Positions 25,870 to 34,945 of a stretch of DNA of 64,000 nucleotides are shown here, piece by piece. The stretch's first letter is position 1. Each line of letters starts with the position of its first letter. The notes beneath the pieces are model-generated. The model was not told where the DNA came from. It did not search any database and saw only the letters and a list, made by a program, of their open reading frames with translations. Source of the stretch: UBA8231 sp036011085 (GTDB lineage Bacteria; Latescibacterota; UBA2968; UBA8231); the NCBI GenBank assembly GCA_036011085.1, contig DASCMS010000048.1, positions 1-64,000 on the forward strand, given 5' to 3'. A program made the position numbers and the translations under genes.

Positions 25870-27651
25870 TCAGTCCCCCATCGCCGGCGGCCGTTGTGTC
25901 GGCAGCCGATCCCACTCGGCCGCTGCACCGGCACCGAAGGCCCGCCGCAGTACCTCCCGCGCCGCAGCCTCATCGCCGGAACGGGACAGGCAACGGGCGG
26001 CTCCCCGCGCGGCCCCGACATGGTGCGGTTGATGCCGCAGCACCTCGGCGTATGCCGCCGATGCCTCCGGGTCCTCGAGGGTTTCCCGCAGGACGGCGAT
26101 AGCGAACAGGGCCTTCACGTGAGCCGGGCGCGCCCTGGCAGCGGCGATGTAGGAAGACAGGGCCTCCAGGCGGCGTCCGAGGCTGAGCAGTGCCGCGCCG
26201 CGATTATGCAGCGCATCCGGATATCGGGGATGGATGAGCAAGGCTTTCTCGTAAGCGTTGATGGCGGCCTCATGATCGCCACCGAGCTGCAGCCAGCGCC
26301 CCCACCCGTAGTGAACGCGGGCACTTCTGTTAGGCACTCGCAGAGCGCTGCTGAACAGGGCTCCATCGTCGCGCCACTCGCTGGTTCGATGGCGATCCAG
26401 CGAGACGAACAACAGCAGCAAGATCGCCGCAATCCCCCAGCCCGTCCCGACGCCGTGACGGTGCCGCAACTCGCTGAAGGCACCAGCCGCAAGCAGTCCG
26501 ACCACGGCCACCAGCGGGTAGGCGAGGCGCTCAGCGAATATCGTGCCCACGGGTACGGCCACGTGTGTCACGAGCGCGAGCACTGCCACCGTGACTGCCG
26601 CCCACAGTGTTGCGCAAGGACGACGGCGGAGCCAGACACCAAGGACAGCCAGGGAAGAAACACAGAGCAGCAGGGGCGGCAACCAGGACGCCGGGTCGGA
26701 CAGAACCAGGACGGGCAGAGCGTCGTAGGAGTAGTCGGCAGACAGGGGCCAGGGAAAGATCACGAGGAGCAGGTAGCGGACCACGAGTGCCGGGGCGTTG
26801 AGGCAACGTGTGAGGACATCGGCGAAGGCCAGCGGATTGTCGAGAAAACCAATCCCTCCTGGGCCCAGGCGGCCGGTGATGGCAGCGCGCAGAACGATGG
26901 GCAGCACGAGAGAAGCCGAGGCGCACAACAGGGGCAGAGATCGACGATCGTACCGCAGCAACGCGACCAGGGCGCCGACGGCGAAGACCGCAGCACTCTC
27001 CTTGGCGAGGGCGGCAACGGCGATCAGAAGGGCGGCCAGCATCGTCGCCCCCCACGTCTGACTCCTGATCAGCAACATGGCCCCGGTGAGACCGCCGATG
27101 AAGGCGAGCTGATCGGCCGTTCCGACAACAGCGTTGACCGCCTCGGACGCCGCCGGATGTACGCACAACAGCGCACCAGCGAACCAGGCCACCCCCGGGG
27201 GTGAGCCGAGACACCTGACAGCCACTGCGAGGCTGATGCCGGCCACTGCCTGCAAGAGGAGCGAGACAAGGTGGTAGGGTCCCGGGGATTCTCCGAAGAG
27301 GCTTCTCTGCAGAGTGATCAGGCTGAGTGTGAGCGGGCGGTACAGGCCGCCTCTATCTCCGGTAACCCCCTGCCAGTAGCTGGAAGTCCACAGGTCCCCC
27401 CAGGAGGCCGTGGCAACCAGACGGTTGTTGGTGACGATCCCGGTATCATCGAGACAGAAGCCGTTGTCGACGACACCGGCGTAGGCAGCTACGGTGAGTG
27501 CCAGCAGCCAGCCGGCGGGTGCAAAAGAGAGAAACCTGTTGGACGCCTTCAGCGTCCAACGAGGCAGAGTCCTGCCTGAGTTGTGCAGAGAGTACCTTTC
27601 TTGACGGTCCTTCCAGGGGCTGGTGATATTAGCCCAGCCACACCTGCACAC
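25870..27651 (-). CDS. TMTC-like multi-pass membrane protein with TPR tail
   Basis: 593 aa. About ten transmembrane segments come first, with family-like sequences YRPLTLSLITLQRSLFG and HPAASEAVNAVVGTADQL, the layout of DUF1736/TMTC and related GT-C-type mannosyltransferase-like proteins. Four TPR units follow (residues 430-570: VHYGWGRWLQLGGDHEAAINAYEKALLIHPRYPDALHNRGAALLSLG). It may glycosylate exported proteins; the donor and target are unknown. The true start is unsure: the ATG at 27651 lies only 34 nt from the divergent TatT gene and over its promoter, so a later CTG (e.g. 27588, after AAAGG) may be used. A 9-bp palindrome, gttggacgc-cttca-gcgtccaac, is near 27538-27560. Confidence 0.75.
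   Translation of the reverse strand: MCRCGWANITSPWKDRQERYSLHNSGRTLPRWTLKASNRFLSFAPAGWLLALTVAAYAGVVDNGFCLDDTGIVTNNRLVATASWGDLWTSSYWQGVTGDRGGLYRPLTLSLITLQRSLFGESPGPYHLVSLLLQAVAGISLAVAVRCLGSPPGVAWFAGALLCVHPAASEAVNAVVGTADQLAFIGGLTGAMLLIRSQTWGATMLAALLIAVAALAKESAAVFAVGALVALLRYDRRSLPLLCASASLVLPIVLRAAITGRLGPGGIGFLDNPLAFADVLTRCLNAPALVVRYLLLVIFPWPLSADYSYDALPVLVLSDPASWLPPLLLCVSSLAVLGVWLRRRPCATLWAAVTVAVLALVTHVAVPVGTIFAERLAYPLVAVVGLLAAGAFSELRHRHGVGTGWGIAAILLLLFVSLDRHRTSEWRDDGALFSSALRVPNRSARVHYGWGRWLQLGGDHEAAINAYEKALLIHPRYPDALHNRGAALLSLGRRLEALSSYIAAARARPAHVKALFAIAVLRETLEDPEASAAYAEVLRHQPHHVGAARGAARCLSRSGDEAAAREVLRRAFGAGAAAEWDRLPTQRPPAMGD
27601..27630 (+). promoter_or_regulatory. Promoter of the TRAP transporter operon
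   Basis: -35 TTGACG, 18-nt spacer, -10 GATATT. The predicted start is about 48 nt upstream of the TatT ATG at 27686. It overlaps the annotated 5' end of the divergent TMTC-like gene. Confidence 0.55.
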
Positions 27652-27685
27652 GCCATTCCCCCGTCAATCGACACCGGATTCCTGT

Positions 27686-28555
27686 ATGGCCCGAGGCATT
27701 CACTGGATTTTGCGCAGCCTCCTGGCCGGCGCCTGCTTCCTGGCCGGCTGCGGTTATGTGCGCACCATGGCCGCCCGTGGCCTGATGGAAGATGTCTCGC
27801 AGGCGGCCCTGCAACACGAGGACATCGATCTCGTATCCCAGGCATTGCCCACCTACCTGCTGTTGCTGGAAGGGCTGATCGAGGGGGATCCGGAGAACGC
27901 TGAGTTGCTCCTGGCTGCAACCGAAGGATACACCTCCTATGCCCTGTTGGTCGAGGCCGGTGATGCGTCGCGGGCGGCAGCGCTCTACTCCCGAGCCATG
28001 CAGTATGGCCGCAGGACGCTCATCGCCAGACGGCCCGCCACGGGTGAACTGATCGACGGGCCGTTCTCCGGCTTCGGCGAAATCACCAACGACCTGCGGC
28101 AGGCAGACCTGCCCTATGTGTTCTGGGCGGCCAGTTCCTGGGGCGCCTGGATCGGTGCCCATCTCAGCGACATGGAAGCCCTGGCCGATCTGCCGCGGGT
28201 CATCCATCTGATGCGCTGGGTTCTGGACACGGACGAAGACTTCCGCAACGGCAACCCACACGTGTTTCTCGGAGTCTACCATGCGGCCCTGCCCCCGGCG
28301 CTGGGTGGTGATCCAGAGCAGGCCTTGTTTCACTTCGAGCGGGCGCTGGCAATCACCGCCGATCACGATCTCATGGTAAGAGTGCAGATGGCCCGATTCT
28401 ATGCCCGCCAGATCTTCGACCGCGAACTCTACGTCAGGCTCCTCGAACAGGTGATTGCCTCACCCCTCGACACCGTCCCAGAACTGACCCTGCAGAATGC
28501 CATCGCGCGTCGCCTCGCACACCGCCTGTTGGCAGACGTCGATGTCTATTTCTGA
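27686..28555 (+). CDS. TRAP transporter TatT-family lipoprotein
   Basis: 289-aa lipoprotein (signal LRSLLAGACFLAGC, lipid Cys near residue 19) of the TatT (T-component) family of TRAP systems, helical TPR-like proteins known from Treponema that associate with the DctP binding protein in the periplasm. Family segments include LPTYLLLLEGLIEGDPENAELLLAATEGYTSYALL and GNPHVFLGVYHAALPPALGGDPEQALFHFERAL. The start at 27686 is chosen because it begins the signal peptide; a longer frame starts at 27623. It overlaps dctP by 14 nt. Confidence 0.85.
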   Translation: MARGIHWILRSLLAGACFLAGCGYVRTMAARGLMEDVSQAALQHEDIDLVSQALPTYLLLLEGLIEGDPENAELLLAATEGYTSYALLVEAGDASRAAALYSRAMQYGRRTLIARRPATGELIDGPFSGFGEITNDLRQADLPYVFWAASSWGAWIGAHLSDMEALADLPRVIHLMRWVLDTDEDFRNGNPHVFLGVYHAALPPALGGDPEQALFHFERALAITADHDLMVRVQMARFYARQIFDRELYVRLLEQVIASPLDTVPELTLQNAIARRLAHRLLADVDVYF

Positions 28556-29582
28556 TCGGAGCGCGTCAACCCTGCGGTCGCTTGCCGTGGGAATAACCCT
28601 GGGGTTTGGTCTGGTCACCCCCGGGGCGACAGAGACCGTCCTGAAGATCGGCTCCCTGGCGCCGGATGGCAGCAGCTGGATCAAAGCCCTGCGCAACATC
28701 GACGCCGAAATCCGTACGGCGACGGCGGGAGAGGTCCGCCTCAAGATCTACCCCGGCGGTGTGCAGGGAGACGAAGACGTGATGCTGCGCAAGATCCGCA
28801 TCGGACAGCTGCACGGCGCCGGTCTGGGCGGCACGGGTATCACTCACATCCTGCCTGACGTCCTGGCTCTGGAGATGCCCTTCCTGTTCGACAGCTACGA
28901 GGAAGTCGACTACGTCCTGACGCAGATGGCTGACCACTATCGGCAAGCCTTCCTCGATGCCGGGTTCGTCCAACTCGGCTGGTCCGACATCGGTTTCGTC
29001 TTTCTCATGACCAAGCATCCCGTGCGCAGCGTGGAAGATATCCGTGGCCACAAGGTATGGCGCCTCCAGGATGAACCGATTACGGGGGTGCTCTTTGAAA
29101 AGGCCGGGGTCACATCCGTCCCTCTGGGTATCCCGGATGTGCTGCTCGGACTGCAGACCAACCTCGTCGACATCGTCTATGCTTCCCCGGCAGCGGCCAT
29201 CGTGCTGCAGTGGTTCACGCGGGTCAGGCACTATACCGACCTGCCGATCAACTACTCCATCGGTGCTTTCCTGGTGCAGCGAAAGGCCTTCGAGCGTCTG
29301 ACCCAGCAGCAACAGCAGCAGTTGCTTGAGATCTCGACCCGACATATCCGGGTGCACAACCAGCGCGGGCGCCGAGACAATCAGGACGCCCTGGAGATCA
29401 TGCAGCGGGAGGGTGTGTCCCCCATCTCCTCGCCCCCGGAGGCGGTCGCCGGTTTTCATCAACTCGTAGACGAATCGGTACCCGAACTGGTGGGTGAGGC
29501 TTTCAGCCGGACCGTGTACGAACAGATACTCGAGCATCTGGCCGAATTCCGCGGCAAGGCTGTGACACCGGTCGAACGATGA
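28542..29582 (+). CDS. TRAP transporter solute-binding protein (DctP family)
   Basis: 346-aa periplasmic binding protein: signal peptide, then TVLKIGSLAPDGSSWIKAL, GEVRLKIYPGGVQGDEDVMLRKIRIGQLHGAG, and GWSDIGFVFLMTKHPVRSVEDIRGHKVWRLQDEP with the conserved Arg that binds the ligand carboxylate in this family. A C-terminal helix closes the cleft. The ligand is unknown; an organic acid or sugar acid is likely from the mannonate-dehydratase-like gene downstream. Start at 28542, inside the tatT end. Confidence 0.9.
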   Translation: MSISDRSASTLRSLAVGITLGFGLVTPGATETVLKIGSLAPDGSSWIKALRNIDAEIRTATAGEVRLKIYPGGVQGDEDVMLRKIRIGQLHGAGLGGTGITHILPDVLALEMPFLFDSYEEVDYVLTQMADHYRQAFLDAGFVQLGWSDIGFVFLMTKHPVRSVEDIRGHKVWRLQDEPITGVLFEKAGVTSVPLGIPDVLLGLQTNLVDIVYASPAAAIVLQWFTRVRHYTDLPINYSIGAFLVQRKAFERLTQQQQQQLLEISTRHIRVHNQRGRRDNQDALEIMQREGVSPISSPPEAVAGFHQLVDESVPELVGEAFSRTVYEQILEHLAEFRGKAVTPVER

Positions 29583-30076
29583 CCGTGACCGCCGGCCGCC
29601 GGTCCCGTCTGCACCGTCTGGAAGAAGGCAGCCTCGTCTTGCTCGTGGGCGTGCTTCTCCTGCTGGCCTTCGCCCAGATTCTACTGCGCAACCTCTTCGA
29701 TGTCACCTGGATGTGGGCCGATCCCCTGGTGCGTCACCTCGTTCTGTGGGTCAGCTTTCTCGGCGCACTGATCGCCACGCGCGACGGTCGCCATATTCAT
29801 ATCGATGCCGTTCTGCGCCTGTTGCCGACCCGGGTACGGCGGATCGCAGTCATCACCGGAGATGCTGTCGCCGCGATCGTCTGTATGATCCTGACGCGTC
29901 TGGCAGTACGCTTCGTAATCGACGAACATGACTACGGCGACCAGGCCTTCCTCGATCTGCCCCGGTGGACGCTGCAGCTCGTGTTCCCCCTCGTCTTCGG
30001 GGGGATGACGCTGCGTTTTGCCAGCCGCGTCACAGCCGGGATCCGCCAGATGTTGGCAACGGGCAGACGACGCTGA
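29579..30076 (+). CDS. TRAP transporter small membrane subunit (DctQ family)
   Basis: 165 aa with four transmembrane segments and the family pattern AFAQILLRNLFDVTWMWADPLVRHLVLWVSFLGALIATRDGRHIHIDAV. It forms the membrane pair with DctM. Its ATG overlaps the dctP stop (ATGA). Confidence 0.9.
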   Translation: MTVTAGRRSRLHRLEEGSLVLLVGVLLLLAFAQILLRNLFDVTWMWADPLVRHLVLWVSFLGALIATRDGRHIHIDAVLRLLPTRVRRIAVITGDAVAAIVCMILTRLAVRFVIDEHDYGDQAFLDLPRWTLQLVFPLVFGGMTLRFASRVTAGIRQMLATGRRR

Positions 30077-30077
30077 A

Positions 30078-31334
30078 GTGGCACCTTTGACGACTCTGTC
30101 GGGCGTTCTGTTGGCCTGCCTGGGAACCCCGCTGTTCGTCATCATCTGCACGCTGGCGCTGATCTCTTTCGCCGCCGACGGCGTCGACCTGACCATCATC
30201 TTCATCGAGATGTACCGCCTCGCCGACACACCGGCGCTGACGGCCATCCCCCTGTTCGCCTTCACCGGGTTTGTTCTCGCCGAAAGCGGCGCCGCGCAGC
30301 GTCTGGTGAGAATCTCTCAGGCGCTGCTGTGGTGGCTACCCGGCGGCCTTGGCATCATGGCCCTGACGATCTGCGCTCTGCTGACGGCCTTCACCGGCGC
30401 CTCCGGCATGACGATCGTCGCCGTCGGCGGGCTGCTGTTTCCGGCGCTGCAGCAGGCAGGCTACCCAGAGCGGTTTTCCCTCGGTCTGTTGACGACATCG
30501 GGTAGCCTGGGACTGCTGTTCCCTCCCAGTATTCCACTCATCGTCTACGGTATCGTCTCCGAGACGCCCGTGGATCAGCTGTTCGTTGCCGGCATCGCTC
30601 CGGGTGTGCTGCTTGTGGCAGCGCTTTCGGCCTACAGCTTCTTCGTCGGCCGAGGCCAGGGCCCGACTCGCAAGCTCATCGACATCTCCCCGGGGCAGGC
30701 GATCCGGGAAGGTGCGTGGGAGCTGATGCTGCCGGTGGTCGTGATGACCGGGATCTATTCCGGCTTCATCGCCGTGAGTGAGGCGGCGGCTCTCAGCGCC
30801 CTGTACGTCGTCGTCCTCGAAATGCTAATTCACCGTGAGATCACTCCGCGTCAGTTGCCGGGCATCATCCGCGAAACCATGGTTCTGGTGGGCGGCATCT
30901 TCCTCATTCTCGCTGCCGCCATGGCGTACACCTCCTACCTCGTCGACGCCGAGATCCCCGCCGGACTGCTGGTACTGATTCAGGGGCAGGTCGAAAGCCG
31001 GATTCTCTTTCTTATTCTGCTGAACCTTTTCCTGCTGGCCGTGGGCTGCATGATCGACATGTTTTCCGCCCTTGTCGTCGTCGTGCCCCTGATTCTCCCG
31101 ATCGCCGCGGCCTACGATATCCATCCCGTGCATCTGGGGATCATCTTTCTGGCCAACCTTGAGATCGGCTATTCGACGCCGCCGGTGGGACTCAACCTGT
31201 TCATCGCCAGCGCCCGTTTCAAAAGGCCCCTGTTGAGCCTGTACCGGGCCTCCCTGCCCTTCCTCCTCATCCTCCTCGCCTGCCTGCTCATCATCACGTA
31301 CGTTCCCGGACTCAGCCTGTTCGCCATCGACTGA
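30078..31334 (+). CDS. TRAP transporter large membrane subunit (DctM family)
   Basis: 418 aa, about 11-12 transmembrane segments, the channel-forming subunit. Family sequences: PLFAFTGFVLAESGAAQRLVRISQALLWWLPGGLGIMALTICALLTAFTGASGMTIVAVGGLL, LGLLFPPSIPLIVYGIV, and GIIFLANLEIGYSTPPVGLNLFIAS. The start is GTG at 30078, one base past the dctQ stop; the longer frame back to 30018 lies inside dctQ. Confidence 0.9.
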   Translation: MAPLTTLSGVLLACLGTPLFVIICTLALISFAADGVDLTIIFIEMYRLADTPALTAIPLFAFTGFVLAESGAAQRLVRISQALLWWLPGGLGIMALTICALLTAFTGASGMTIVAVGGLLFPALQQAGYPERFSLGLLTTSGSLGLLFPPSIPLIVYGIVSETPVDQLFVAGIAPGVLLVAALSAYSFFVGRGQGPTRKLIDISPGQAIREGAWELMLPVVVMTGIYSGFIAVSEAAALSALYVVVLEMLIHREITPRQLPGIIRETMVLVGGIFLILAAAMAYTSYLVDAEIPAGLLVLIQGQVESRILFLILLNLFLLAVGCMIDMFSALVVVVPLILPIAAAYDIHPVHLGIIFLANLEIGYSTPPVGLNLFIASARFKRPLLSLYRASLPFLLILLACLLIITYVPGLSLFAID

Positions 31335-31359
31335 TATTCGAAGGGGTACGCTCTGACCC

Positions 31360-32568
31360 ATGGCAAAGATTCAAGACATCCGTGTCATCCGCGCCCGGCC
31401 CGGCGGCAGCTGGGCGATCGTCAAGGTGATCACCGATCAGCCCGGTCTCTGGGGTATCGGCTCCGCCAATGACGTGCATCACTCCGCGGCGATCACGGCG
31501 GCCATTGAGCAGGTTATCGCCCCGGGACTCATCGGTCGTGACGCGGCCCAGATAGAGGACATCTGGCAGTCGGTCTACGCGGCGGCGTACTGGCGCAACG
31601 GCTCGATCCTGAACACGGCCCTGGGCGGCATCGACATGGCCCTGTGGGATATCAAGGGCAAAGAGGCGGGACTGCCGCTGTACCAGCTGTTCGGCGGCAA
31701 GGCACGAGACGCAGTCCCCTGCTATGGCCATGCCGCGGGCAAGGACCTGGACGCCCTCGTCGATGACGTACAGCGATGGTTGGAGGAGGGATTCCCCGTG
31801 GTTCGTTGCCAGTTTGGGGGCTATGGTGGCGGCGGCTTTCTCGACGGTGATTCCATATCGCGACCGAAAGGCGGCCGTGAGCTGGACAAGGTCTTCGACG
31901 ACGAAGCGTACCTGGAGAACGTGCCGCGTATGTTCGAGCGTCTGCGAGAACGCCTCGGCTTCGGTCCGAAACTCACACACGACGTACACGAACACCTCAA
32001 GCCGCACAACGCCGTGACCCTGTCGAAGCTGCTGGAACCGTACCGTCTCTACTTCCTCGAGGATGTTCTGCCACCGGAGCAGATCGACTGGTTCCGCCTG
32101 ATCCGCGCCCAGTGCACGACCCCTCAGGCCATGGGGGAGTTGTTCGTCAACCCCCACGAGTATCTCCCCCTCATCACCGAACGGCTCATCGACTATGTCC
32201 GCGTGCGGGTGTCGAAGGCCGGGGGCATCACACCATGCCGGAAGATCGCGGCAGTATGTGAATTCTTCGGCGTGCAGACCGCCTTCCAGGAAGGCGGCGA
32301 CAACGATCCAGTGAACCAGGCAGCGGCCATGCACCTCGACCTCGCCTCGACGAGTTTCGGTATCCAGGAGGAGAACCAGTTCTCCGAGGCGGAGTGCGAC
32401 GCCTTTCCCGGTGCCGCCGTACTTGAGGGTGGACACCTATACCCCAACGACGGCCCCGGACTCGGCGTCGACATCGACGAGGACAAGGCCTCCGCCCTGT
32501 TCAGCGAACGCGGCCACAGCTGGACGGCCGAGGACCGCCGGGCCGACGGCAGTGTAGTCCGGCCTTGA
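31360..32568 (+). CDS. Mannonate dehydratase/RspA-type enolase-superfamily enzyme
   Basis: 402 aa, the size of the ManD family (D-mannonate or D-gluconate dehydratases and starvation-sensing RspA). An N-terminal capping domain (IQDIRVIRARPGGSWAIVKVITDQPGLWGIGSAND) precedes the TIM barrel with HDVHEH, YFLEDVLPPEQ (metal Glu) and MGELFVNPHEY. It would dehydrate a sugar acid to a 2-keto-3-deoxy product. It follows dctM by 25 nt, so the TRAP system probably imports its substrate. Exact substrate cannot be read. Confidence 0.87.
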   Translation: MAKIQDIRVIRARPGGSWAIVKVITDQPGLWGIGSANDVHHSAAITAAIEQVIAPGLIGRDAAQIEDIWQSVYAAAYWRNGSILNTALGGIDMALWDIKGKEAGLPLYQLFGGKARDAVPCYGHAAGKDLDALVDDVQRWLEEGFPVVRCQFGGYGGGGFLDGDSISRPKGGRELDKVFDDEAYLENVPRMFERLRERLGFGPKLTHDVHEHLKPHNAVTLSKLLEPYRLYFLEDVLPPEQIDWFRLIRAQCTTPQAMGELFVNPHEYLPLITERLIDYVRVRVSKAGGITPCRKIAAVCEFFGVQTAFQEGGDNDPVNQAAAMHLDLASTSFGIQEENQFSEAECDAFPGAAVLEGGHLYPNDGPGLGVDIDEDKASALFSERGHSWTAEDRRADGSVVRP

Positions 32569-33536
32569 CCCTTCGCCTCGGCTTCCTCATACAGCTGCTG
32601 GGGACCGTCCTGCTGTTCCCCGGCCAGGCCGGCGCCGACGACGGCAGCTTTGCTGCCTGGCTCGATGACGTGCGTCTCGATGCCGGCAAGCGTGGCGTGG
32701 CCGAGGCCACCCTCAAATCGGCCCTGGCCGACGCCGCCCCCATCGATCGCGTTCTAGCCCGGCAAAACAAGCAACCCGAATCGGTGCTTTCCTGGGCGGA
32801 GTACGGTCGGCGGGTTGTCTCGGAGGATCGAATCCTTCGAGGTCGACAACACATGGAACGGCAGGGCGAGCTGCTGCAGGCCGTGGCGGCCGCACACCAC
32901 GTACAGCCTCGGTTCCTCGTCGCTCTGTGGGGCGTCGAGAGCGACTTCGGTGCCCACACCGGCGACACGCCCGCGGTATCGGCCCTGGCGACGCTGGGCT
33001 GGCGGGGCCGACGGCGAGAGTACTTCCGATCTGAATTGATCGAGTTGCTGCTCGCCGTTGATGCCGGGTACGCCGATCCGGGACGGCTCTTGAGTTCCTG
33101 GGCGGGGGCCCTGGGTCAGTGCCAGTTCATGCCCTCGAACTTCCGCCGTTTCGCCGTCGACCAGGATGGGGACGGCAGGCGTGACATCTGGACATCGACT
33201 GGTGACGTCCTTGGTTCGATGGCCCGTTTCCTGGCGCATCTGGGGTGGAAGGACGACGAAACATGGGGGCGCCCGGTCCTGCTGCCCGATGGCTTCGATG
33301 CCCGGCTCGCCGGGCGTGACACGAAGATGCGGCTTTCCCGGTGGAACCAACTGGGCCTGCGTCGACTCAACGGTGGCGATCTGCCCGACAGAAATCTCTG
33401 GGCGACACTGATCCTGCCCGATGGACCGAGAGGGGATGCGTTCCTCGTCTACGACGACTTCTTCACCCTCATGCGCTGGAACCGTTCCTACCACTTCGCC
33501 CTGTCGGTTGGCATGCTGTCCGATCGGTTGCGCTGA
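32565..33536 (+). CDS. MltB-type lytic murein transglycosylase
   Basis: 323 aa with a signal peptide (LIQLLGTVLLFPGQAGA). The SLT_2/MltB catalytic domain has ALWGVESDFG containing the catalytic Glu, then LLSSWAGALGQCQFMPSNF and DGDGRRDIWTSTGDVLGSMARFL. It cleaves peptidoglycan to 1,6-anhydro products in the periplasm. No lipobox is seen, so it appears soluble. It starts at a TTG that overlaps the previous stop (TTGA). Its place between a sugar-acid enzyme and a carrier is unusual. Confidence 0.87.
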   Translation: MTLRLGFLIQLLGTVLLFPGQAGADDGSFAAWLDDVRLDAGKRGVAEATLKSALADAAPIDRVLARQNKQPESVLSWAEYGRRVVSEDRILRGRQHMERQGELLQAVAAAHHVQPRFLVALWGVESDFGAHTGDTPAVSALATLGWRGRRREYFRSELIELLLAVDAGYADPGRLLSSWAGALGQCQFMPSNFRRFAVDQDGDGRRDIWTSTGDVLGSMARFLAHLGWKDDETWGRPVLLPDGFDARLAGRDTKMRLSRWNQLGLRRLNGGDLPDRNLWATLILPDGPRGDAFLVYDDFFTLMRWNRSYHFALSVGMLSDRLR

Positions 33537-33538
33537 TC

Positions 33539-34945
33539 GTGCCCGGGGCCTCCCGGTTCCCGGAAGCCGCTATCTGGCCCGGGCTGGCCACGGTCCTTGC
33601 CCTGTTCGGCTGGTGGGCACCAATACCCGTACTCCCGGCGGACGAACAGCTCGCCCTCGGCGTCACCCTCTTCGCCCTCATCATGTGGACCTCGCAGGCC
33701 GTATCGGTGGAGGTCTCCTCTTTCGCCGTGCTGCTGCTGCTGCCCGCCACCGGGCTGCTCAGCTTCGGCGACACCTTCCTCCCCTTCGCTGAGCCGACGA
33801 TCTGGCTCGTCTTCGCCGGCATGGTCCTCAGCCTGCTGCTGTCGGAGACAGGCCTCGGAGTTCGCCTCGCCGACCTCTTTCTGCCATGGCTGGCTACCGG
33901 CAGCCCTCTGCGGCTGCTGGCCGGACTGCATCTGCTGGGACTGGCGGCGGCCTTTCTCGTACCGTCGGGTGTAGTCCGTGTGCTGCTGCTGATGCCGATC
34001 GGGATCGCCCTGTGTCGAGCCCTCGACCCGAATCAGCAGGACACCCGACTGGCTGGCGCCGTCGCCCTCTCCATCGTCTGCGGCACGTACTATGGCGGCT
34101 GCGCCGTGCTCACCGGTTCGGTGCCGAATCTTGTCGTTGCCGGACAGCTGCAGGCGGAGACGGGGCGCGTCGTCTACTGGGGAGAGTGGCTGCTGTGGAT
34201 GTTCCCCGTCGTCGGCATCCTGCGCACGGCCCTGTCTGTCACCGTCATCTGGGCATTCTGGGGGCGGAGAATGAAGCGCCTGGCCCATGGTGGGAGGACG
34301 CCGGAAACCAGCGCCGGTGTTCCCCTGTCGAGATCTCAGCGCCTTACGTTGCTGCTGCTGCTTGCCGGCGTCGCACTGTGGGCCACAGACGTCGTCCACG
34401 GTCTGGCCCCCGTCTCGGTCGGCCTCGCTCTTGTGCTGGTGGCGACGATACCCGGATGGGGGCCATTGCCGGCCGAACGCCTGCGGCAGATCAACTTCCC
34501 ATTCTTCTTCTACATCGCCGCCCTGTTCGGTATCGGCGAGGTCCTGGATGGTTCGGGGTTCAATGCGCGGATGGTACAGGCTGTGATGACTCTCTTGCCC
34601 GACGCCGGAGGCCACTGGTTCGGAGCGCACCTGGCATTGACGCTGACAGCCCTGCCTCTCGACTTCCTCATGGACATCGCCGCCGTAGCTGCCGTCGCCA
34701 CGCCGAGTCTGCTGCACGTGGGGGCCGAGGCCGGACTGTCACCGCTGGGCTCGGCCATGAGCGTCGCCATGGCGACGACGGTCGCCTTCCTTCCCTACCA
34801 GGCAGCACCTTTCATGGTCGCCCTCGGCTTCGGCACGCTCCGCGTCCGGGATCTGTCGCTGGCCATGCTGCTGATCTCGACTCTCTCCATCCTCATCCTC
34901 TGCCCGCTCTGCATCCTCTACTGGCGAGTCCTGGGACTGATCTGA
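33539..34945 (+). CDS. SLC13/DASS-type anion:sodium symporter
   Basis: 468-aa polytopic carrier with about 11-12 membrane segments. Family-like pieces: LPADEQLALGVTLFALIMWTSQAVSVEVSSFAVLLLLPATGLLSF, EPTIWLVFAGMVLSLLLSETGLGVRLADL, GGCAVLTGSVPNLVVAGQL (an SNT-like motif reads TGSVPN) and LPYQAAPFMVALGFGTL. It should take up di- or tricarboxylates or other organic anions. I use the GTG at 33539, 2 nt past the mltB stop. It converges with the GGCT-like gene and overlaps it by 28 nt. Confidence 0.85.
   Translation: MPGASRFPEAAIWPGLATVLALFGWWAPIPVLPADEQLALGVTLFALIMWTSQAVSVEVSSFAVLLLLPATGLLSFGDTFLPFAEPTIWLVFAGMVLSLLLSETGLGVRLADLFLPWLATGSPLRLLAGLHLLGLAAAFLVPSGVVRVLLLMPIGIALCRALDPNQQDTRLAGAVALSIVCGTYYGGCAVLTGSVPNLVVAGQLQAETGRVVYWGEWLLWMFPVVGILRTALSVTVIWAFWGRRMKRLAHGGRTPETSAGVPLSRSQRLTLLLLLAGVALWATDVVHGLAPVSVGLALVLVATIPGWGPLPAERLRQINFPFFFYIAALFGIGEVLDGSGFNARMVQAVMTLLPDAGGHWFGAHLALTLTALPLDFLMDIAAVAAVATPSLLHVGAEAGLSPLGSAMSVAMATTVAFLPYQAAPFMVALGFGTLRVRDLSLAMLLISTLSILILCPLCILYWRVLGLI

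Noticed and set aside
25801..27204. 467-aa plus-strand frame antisense to the TMTC-like gene
   Set aside because: Gln/Gly/Arg-rich, no recognisable domain; the opposite strand has a coherent membrane/TPR protein.
33488..34717. 409-aa minus-strand frame over the SLC13 gene
   Set aside because: Gln/Gly/Arg-rich shadow of a hydrophobic coding sequence; no start signal or motif.
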